From Paludibacter sp. (lineage in GTDB: Bacteria; Bacteroidota; Bacteroidia; Bacteroidales; Paludibacteraceae): a stretch of DNA of 11,179 nt. Position 1 is the stretch's first letter; every line of letters starts with the position of its first letter. The notes beneath the pieces were generated by a model. It saw only the letters and a list, made by a program, of their open reading frames with translations, had not been told where the DNA came from and searched no databases. Positions 6,650-11,179 of this stretch are shown piece after piece. A program made the translations under genes and the position numbers. The stretch covers positions 1-11,179 of the forward strand of contig JANJXE010000057.1 of the NCBI GenBank assembly GCA_024709185.1, given 5' to 3'.

Positions 6650-7858
6650 TTACTGTTCAGAATCATCGCCTTTGAGCGTTTTGAGGATTTGTTTGTACGC
6701 CACGGTTACCGAATAGTTGGTATGCAATAACTGCTTGCCGTTTTTACCCATTGATGCGCGTAATTCCCGGGAGGAAATCAATTTTAGAGCTGCCTGGTAT
6801 AAACCTTCTTCGTCGCCCGAATCAAGCACATACCCTACCGACGCTTCGTTTAAGACTTCTTTCAGGTCATTACCCCGGTTAACGCAACCTAACACAGGTA
6901 GTTCGTAGGCCATATACCCAAATATTTTTGCCGGAAAATTATGGGTTTTATGATTAGGATGTAAACTGAACAATCCAATATCAAACTCACTCATCATGCT
7001 AAAGTAACTTTTCTGATCCACTGGTGGGAGCAGGGTAAGATTAGTTAGTTGGTGATTGACCTTTTCATGTTTCACCAATTCAAACTCATCCCCTTTTCCT
7101 ACAAACAGGAAATGAACATCAGGATTATTTTTAAAACGAATCGCCAGATTAACCATATAAATCATGTGTTGGGCATGACCAATATTCCCTCCGAAGAAGA
7201 AAACAATCTTGTTTTCCAGTCCCAACTTTGATCGATAGCTCACATCAGACGCACGCGATGTAGGATGAACAGCCCAATTATAGAGCACTTCGAAATGCTC
7301 GGTGTGCTTGCGTGTACGTTTGAAAAAGGCAAGGTTGGAAGGAGACATTACCCCGATTCGGTTAGCCTGGCGGAAATTAATCCATTCAAAAAATTTGAAG
7401 TACCAGAACACCGGTGATTTCCGTTTCATCAGACCGCTATCGGCGGTCCACTGTGGAAAAACATCTCTGAGAATCAGATAGGTCCGGCAATTCCACATTT
7501 TTTTCAGTTTGCGTACCAGTACTCCCCAGAATATTGTTGGAGAATAGTACACTATACCATCGTAGTGTTTTTCGCGAAACAAGTCACGGGTTGCCGCCCA
7601 TGCAAGTTGCGAAATCATCGATTCGTTGATTGCCCGTCTTATCTTGCCAATGTTCTTTATTTCACCGCATTTAAAGAAAATGGTTTCGACGCCTGAGATA
7701 TTTTGTACCGATAGCCTTTCCTTTTGGAAAGGATTCGGAGTCAGTATACTCACTTCATGACCGTGAGCCATAAACTCAAGTGCCAGATCTTGCATCATCA
7801 GTGCGGCAGCCTTAATGCTATAAGGCAGATAATCGTCGACTATTAAAAGATACTTCAT
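6650..7858 (-). CDS. Glycosyltransferase family 4 (WbuB-like), glycan assembly
   Basis: This 402-residue GT4 enzyme would transfer a sugar from a nucleotide donor onto a growing lipid-linked repeat unit at the cytoplasmic face of the inner membrane. It has an N-terminal acceptor domain starting MKYLLIVDDYLP, and an LRDVFPQW block around Asp132 that is typical of the WbuB-like subgroup. The C-terminal Rossmann domain opens with FFGGNIGHAQ (221-230), and the donor-site region NFPAKIFGYMAYELPVLG runs from 307 to 324. The position that is glutamate in most GT4 EX7E motifs (FEYM) is Gly314 here, a variant I associate with this subgroup rather than with inactivation. Donor and acceptor cannot be told from sequence. 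It lies 15 bases downstream of another GT4 gene, with no promoter box noticed between, so it is very probably in the same operon. Confidence 0.85.
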   Translation of the reverse strand: MKYLLIVDDYLPYSIKAAALMMQDLALEFMAHGHEVSILTPNPFQKERLSVQNISGVETIFFKCGEIKNIGKIRRAINESMISQLAWAATRDLFREKHYDGIVYYSPTIFWGVLVRKLKKMWNCRTYLILRDVFPQWTADSGLMKRKSPVFWYFKFFEWINFRQANRIGVMSPSNLAFFKRTRKHTEHFEVLYNWAVHPTSRASDVSYRSKLGLENKIVFFFGGNIGHAQHMIYMVNLAIRFKNNPDVHFLFVGKGDEFELVKHEKVNHQLTNLTLLPPVDQKSYFSMMSEFDIGLFSLHPNHKTHNFPAKIFGYMAYELPVLGCVNRGNDLKEVLNEASVGYVLDSGDEEGLYQAALKLISSRELRASMGKNGKQLLHTNYSVTVAYKQILKTLKGDDSEQ

Positions 7859-7873
7859 ACTTTTTTTGTAGAA

Positions 7874-9034
7874 TTAATTGCGCTGTTTTAACTGAAAATT
7901 TTCATAGATTTCATATAAGAAACGAAAGGTTTGCTGCGCTGTGGAACTCCAGTCATACTTTTCAGAAGCCTGATAGCTCAGGGCTGCTTTCTCTTCCCTT
8001 TGTTTGGGATGAAGAAGCATTTCTTCTAATGCAGTAGCAATGGAGTCTGCATTACGGGGGTTAAAATAGTAGGCATGATCACCTACGAATTCGGGCATGG
8101 GAGCCCGATCGCTGCATACAATCGGCAATCCGGCCGACATTGCCTCGATGAGGATATTAGGCATATTCTCACATTCAGATGCAAAGACAAACGCATCGGC
8201 ACTTTGATACAATTCATGTACCATCTCGTAATTGATCCAATTGTGCTCTTTTATAAATGTACGCTCGGGATCAACCGCCTGAATTGTCTTTGTTAGAATC
8301 TGTCCGGCAGGTTTGAAAATTACGGATCCGACAAGATGTAACTCCAACGGATATCCATTCTTTCTGAGCTGAGCTACTGCTTCAACAACCTTCCATTGTT
8401 TTTTATAACTGTGAACGGTTGAAACATACAATAACCGAAAAGGCTGATCAGTGGAATACGATGTCAGGGGTAGTTGTGGTTTAACCTTTCTGCGAAATCG
8501 CGATGAAATTCCATGATGAATTAGTGCTTTTCGTTGAACACTAATATTCAGCTGATTGCAAACAACCGACATTGCATGGTTGGACAAAAAAATAATCCCG
8601 TCGGCATGCTTAAAACAAACACGTTGTTTCTCAAAATTGAGCCACATTCGGAGTGTCTCTCGAACTTGTCCAAAATCTTTCCATAAATGTCGATCGTACA
8701 GAAGCATATTTTGCGACATTCCAACCAATGGGCGTAGTTTCCCTGTATAATCGCCGGTAATTGAAAAGAGAAGATCACATTTATATGCAGCTATACATCT
8801 ATCGTACTTACTCAATTGAAAACCAATCCTGGCAACCAATCCTCCGTTTAACTCCGGAAATGTTACTTTTTGCAAAACAGGATGATCCATCAACTGGTCA
8901 AGCACAGCCTTCGATGAAAATACAACCACGGCAGAAATTTCAGGCATACGATCATCGATACAATTGATCAATTCCTTTAAATGAGTAGTGCCACCACCCA
9001 ATCCGAGATTGGAGGCATCAATTGCGAGTCTCAT
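7874..9034 (-). CDS. Glycosyltransferase family 4 (GT-B), glycan assembly
   Basis: This 386-residue GT-B enzyme has the N-terminal glycine-rich acceptor loop (GLGGGTTHLKEL, 11-22). The linker into the C-terminal Rossmann domain reads LLYVSTVHSYKKQW, with His208 in it. An intact donor-binding EX7E motif is present at Glu289-Glu297 (ECENMPNILIEAM). Retaining GT4 enzymes of this kind add mannose, galactose, glucose or related sugars to polysaccharide repeat units; the exact sugar cannot be inferred. The start codon at 9034 lies 17 bases inside the end of the preceding GT2 gene, which suggests translational coupling. The ATG has no good Shine-Dalgarno sequence, as is common in this phylum. Confidence 0.9.
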   Translation of the reverse strand: MRLAIDASNLGLGGGTTHLKELINCIDDRMPEISAVVVFSSKAVLDQLMDHPVLQKVTFPELNGGLVARIGFQLSKYDRCIAAYKCDLLFSITGDYTGKLRPLVGMSQNMLLYDRHLWKDFGQVRETLRMWLNFEKQRVCFKHADGIIFLSNHAMSVVCNQLNISVQRKALIHHGISSRFRRKVKPQLPLTSYSTDQPFRLLYVSTVHSYKKQWKVVEAVAQLRKNGYPLELHLVGSVIFKPAGQILTKTIQAVDPERTFIKEHNWINYEMVHELYQSADAFVFASECENMPNILIEAMSAGLPIVCSDRAPMPEFVGDHAYYFNPRNADSIATALEEMLLHPKQREEKAALSYQASEKYDWSSTAQQTFRFLYEIYENFQLKQRN

Positions 9035-9899
9035 ACACCACTTTCAGATTTTTTTCGACCACACTCAACTGTTCGTTACGCTGGAAAAGTTTAGCCACAA
9101 AACGCTTTATTCGTAGTTCAGCCACAAGTCTGCGAATAATCCGGTTGTAATTCAACCCGTATTTTTTACAATAATATTGCATCGATTGCAGCAAAACAGA
9201 ATACGCCTGGGGTGAAAATCCAATACGATTATCAATTTTATGATAATAACTTATGCTTTTGTCAAACATCAAACTATATCCTGCCTTACGCAATCGTCTG
9301 GAAATATCAGCTTCCTCAAGGTAGAGGAAAATAGACTCATCAAACCCCCCGGCAGAGATAAACTTTTGCTTATCGACAACCATAAATGCCCCTGACAAAT
9401 AGAAAAAAGATGGAATGAATACCTTTACACGGTTGCTAAGCCGTTCGATAAGGGTTTGCAACAACGGAATCCGCAGCTCTGGAAAAAGATAATAACTGAT
9501 ATTTCGGTTTCCTATCTGGCTGAAACCCAATAATGCCAGTTTTGGTTTACGGTCGAACCATTCGAGCGCCTTTTTAAACATCGGCTCTGTAATTCGTACA
9601 TCCGGATTCATAATCAACACATGATCTCCGGTTGCATTTGCTATGCCAATATTGTTTCCTGCTCCATAGCCCATATTATGGTTATTGATGATAATTCTGA
9701 TTGAATCGGCATACTGTTTTCGAAGGTACGCTTCCATCGCTTCAGCTTCCTGCAAAGGACTGTTTTCAACTACAATCACTTCCAATTCCTCAGGGTTCAG
9801 ATCGTTGTACCGGAACACTGAGTCGATGCATTCTGCAATCAAATCGCCCGAAAGGTATGTTACAATTATAACTGATAGTTTCATTGAACCCTCATTCAT
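9018..9899 (-). CDS. Glycosyltransferase family 2 (GT-A, rhamnosyltransferase-like)
   Basis: This inverting GT2 enzyme of 293 residues (288 from the second ATG) has a single GT-A domain beginning KLSVIIVTY. The nucleotide-binding block NNHNMGYGAGNNIGIANATGD is followed by the metal-binding NPD motif at residues 98-100. A GGFDESIFLYLEEADISRR segment carries the acidic Glu195/Glu196/Asp198 expected to include the catalytic base. This pattern is common in rhamnosyl- and similar transferases of O-antigen and capsule loci. Two starts are possible: the ATG at 9899 is three bases after the upstream stop, while the ATG at 9884 has GAGG five bases upstream and begins exactly at the conserved MKLSVIIVTY. 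I lean towards 9884 biologically but give the longer frame. The 3' end overlaps the next GT4 gene by 17 bases. The sugar is unknown. Confidence 0.9.
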   Translation of the reverse strand: MNEGSMKLSVIIVTYLSGDLIAECIDSVFRYNDLNPEELEVIVVENSPLQEAEAMEAYLRKQYADSIRIIINNHNMGYGAGNNIGIANATGDHVLIMNPDVRITEPMFKKALEWFDRKPKLALLGFSQIGNRNISYYLFPELRIPLLQTLIERLSNRVKVFIPSFFYLSGAFMVVDKQKFISAGGFDESIFLYLEEADISRRLRKAGYSLMFDKSISYYHKIDNRIGFSPQAYSVLLQSMQYYCKKYGLNYNRIIRRLVAELRIKRFVAKLFQRNEQLSVVEKNLKVVYETRN

Positions 9900-9902
9900 T
9901 AT

Positions 9903-10997
9903 TTATCGAAGAAAATATTTGACAATCAAATTGGAACGTAACATATCACCTACAATATTTGATATATTACTACTGGTAATCATCATTGAAAGCACATAAT
10001 TATAGAAGAAAAAACCGGCATAGTAAAGTCCACCAATCAGGGCAAGCATTGCATTTTGACGGCGTTCGTTGAACTGCGAAAGGTAAAATAACATCAACAA
10101 CTGAAATATGATAGACGGTGTAACAAAGCGTTGTCCGATCACCTGTCGTTCCAGTGCCACGCCTACAAACATAATTGAAATTACCACAAAGCGATACAGA
10201 TATTGAAATTTCTTATCATCCAGTAAAGCCGGAAATTCGGCAATCTTTTCCCTTGCGTAGAAATTCACAAGCAGAAAGCCTATAATTACCGGCAGAAAAG
10301 AAAACAACCCGCCTAAAAGAGTGGATTCAAACGTATCGGATGTAATGTAGGTAAGGAACACCAGATTGCCGGTATCTTCAGTAAGAAAGACTGTGGATAA
10401 AAGATAGAAGATAACCATTGCAATCAACAACAGGAAGAGTCGTTTTATCAATGTTTCCACTTTTACAAAAAAGAAATACATAAACGGGAGAAAAAACAAC
10501 AGTGTGATGTGGTTTAACACTGCAAAGACCAGCGTTACCAGCGCCAGTTTCCTCTTCGACTCAACAAACAGCCAATAAAAGGCCAGGCTCATGGCATAAT
10601 AGCCCAGGAAGAAACGTATCTGAGTGGTATAAAAGATATAAACAATTCCCAGATACAGAACCATTATCAGGTAGGTTTGATGGGTAAACCTGCTGATGAG
10701 GTAAAGCAGCATAATGGTATACAAAGTAATAAAGGAAATATGTACAAACTGATATCCCCATCCTGCCGGTAAAACATTTTTAACAAAGAAATTAAAAAAC
10801 ACATCCCTTCCCAGGTCTTCATCAATCCACGACTGGTACCCTCCCCAGTCGGGAGTGTAAGTTACCAACGCCGAGACTATAAAAATTAAAATGAACGTGA
10901 GAACGTTAGCCACTTTATTATTGCCAATAGCAATCCGGGAAAGATTACTGAATAACATCCCGATGATTATCAACAAAATAAAAAGTATAATTCCCAT
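9903..10997 (-). CDS. EpsG/Wzy-like polysaccharide polymerase (polytopic membrane protein)
   Basis: This 364-residue, strongly hydrophobic protein has about ten or more predicted membrane segments. Between the first two segments and a further one is an external-looking loop with TPDWGGYQSW (Asp50, Tyr54), similar to the Asp-Tyr motif of EpsG-family proteins. A TQIRFFLGYY segment (Arg128) and LNHITLLFFLP (His163) complete the pattern I associate with EpsG/Wzy polymerases, which join undecaprenyl-linked repeat units on the periplasmic side. Family members are very divergent, so the assignment comes from topology, these few polar residues and the flanking glycosyltransferase genes. An O-antigen ligase or a flippase is less likely, because Wzx flippases are longer and lack the Asp-Tyr loop. 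The ATG directly follows the upstream stop (TAA at 10998-11000), so the two are probably translationally coupled. Confidence 0.75.
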   Translation of the reverse strand: MGIILFILLIIIGMLFSNLSRIAIGNNKVANVLTFILIFIVSALVTYTPDWGGYQSWIDEDLGRDVFFNFFVKNVLPAGWGYQFVHISFITLYTIMLLYLISRFTHQTYLIMVLYLGIVYIFYTTQIRFFLGYYAMSLAFYWLFVESKRKLALVTLVFAVLNHITLLFFLPFMYFFFVKVETLIKRLFLLLIAMVIFYLLSTVFLTEDTGNLVFLTYITSDTFESTLLGGLFSFLPVIIGFLLVNFYAREKIAEFPALLDDKKFQYLYRFVVISIMFVGVALERQVIGQRFVTPSIIFQLLMLFYLSQFNERRQNAMLALIGGLYYAGFFFYNYVLSMMITSSNISNIVGDMLRSNLIVKYFLR

Positions 10998-11179
10998 TTA
11001 CCAATACCGTATTAGTTGAACTATCCGTTGAATCAGCGATTTACGTTGAATAGACAATCCTTTTGACCAATGTGTTCCAATTTCTACATTATCAACATAA
11101 TGCAATTCTTCTTCGGACAATTCAGAGGAGTTGTTATACCAGGGCATATGTTTCGCTTCCAGGGGTGCAGCTGTACGCA
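10998..11179 (-). CDS. Unidentified gene, C-terminal fragment (partial)
   Basis: An open frame enters from the right edge and ends at TAA 10998-11000, giving about 59 C-terminal residues. It reads APLEAKHMPWYNNSSELSEE, then ELHYVDNVEIGTHWSKGLSI, and closes with a basic amphipathic tail ending LIRYW. It touches the start of the EpsG-like gene with no gap, which argues that it is a real gene in the same operon. I do not recognise the family. The HYVDN phrase loosely recalls the end of polyprenyl-phosphate sugar transferases (YVDN), and another glycan-locus enzyme is equally possible. The visible part has no membrane segment. Most of the gene is outside the window. Confidence 0.6.
   Translation of the reverse strand, partial: RTAAPLEAKHMPWYNNSSELSEEELHYVDNVEIGTHWSKGLSIQRKSLIQRIVQLIRYW

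Noticed and set aside
9685..9999. A 104-codon open frame on the + strand across the GT2/polymerase junction.
   Set aside because: It is antisense to the conserved N-terminus of the GT2 gene and the end of the polymerase gene, with no recognisable motif or promoter.
1..11179. Defence system, CRISPR array, prophage, transposon or tRNA.
   Set aside because: No repeat-spacer pattern, transposase, integrase, attachment-site repeat or cloverleaf was seen on either strand by eye.

Overview
The window looks like chromosomal DNA from a Bacteroidota member, probably a Bacteroidales relative. Three things point there: a TonB-dependent receptor paired with a surface-type beta-propeller lipoprotein, two TAnnTTTG promoter boxes of the Bacteroidetes sigma factor, and weak or absent Shine-Dalgarno sequences at most starts. 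No rRNA, tRNA, CRISPR array or insertion sequence was seen, and no gap without a gene reaches 300 bases.

Left part (1-2441, + strand) is micronutrient uptake. It opens with the 3' end of a TonB-dependent outer-membrane receptor, best read as BtuB. A seven-bladed-propeller-like lipoprotein resembling the cobalamin-binding BtuG follows. Next, behind its own promoter, is a YhhQ/VUT-family queuosine-precursor transporter. Its leader holds a clear preQ1-I riboswitch (1720-1752): a 5-bp P1 stem, an 11-nt loop containing CTTG, an A-rich tail, and CAAG closing a 4-bp pseudoknot six bases before the ATG. This is the strongest regulatory observation in the window. The receptor and lipoprotein would bring in B12, and the transporter would bring in preQ0/preQ1. 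The last step of queuosine synthesis can need B12 (QueG), so the neighbourhood may be functionally linked; that link is inference.

Middle part (2488-5187, + strand) is a secreted or periplasmic S9-family serine peptidase of about 899 residues with a visible Ser738-Asp827-His859 triad. It has its own promoter box and meets the next block tail to tail with six bases between.

Right part (5194-11179, - strand) is a compact gene run read leftwards, whose promoter lies beyond the window. In transcription order it holds: the C-terminal end of an unidentified gene, an EpsG/Wzy-like polytopic membrane protein, a GT2 glycosyltransferase, two GT4 glycosyltransferases, and a 465-residue conserved protein of unknown function. 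The first five junctions are 0 nt, 3 nt, a 17-nt overlap, 15 nt and 58 nt. This is part of a surface polysaccharide (capsule, O-antigen or exopolysaccharide) locus. The GT enzymes would build the repeat unit and the EpsG/Wzy-like protein would polymerise it. The right end is visibly more AT-rich than the left.
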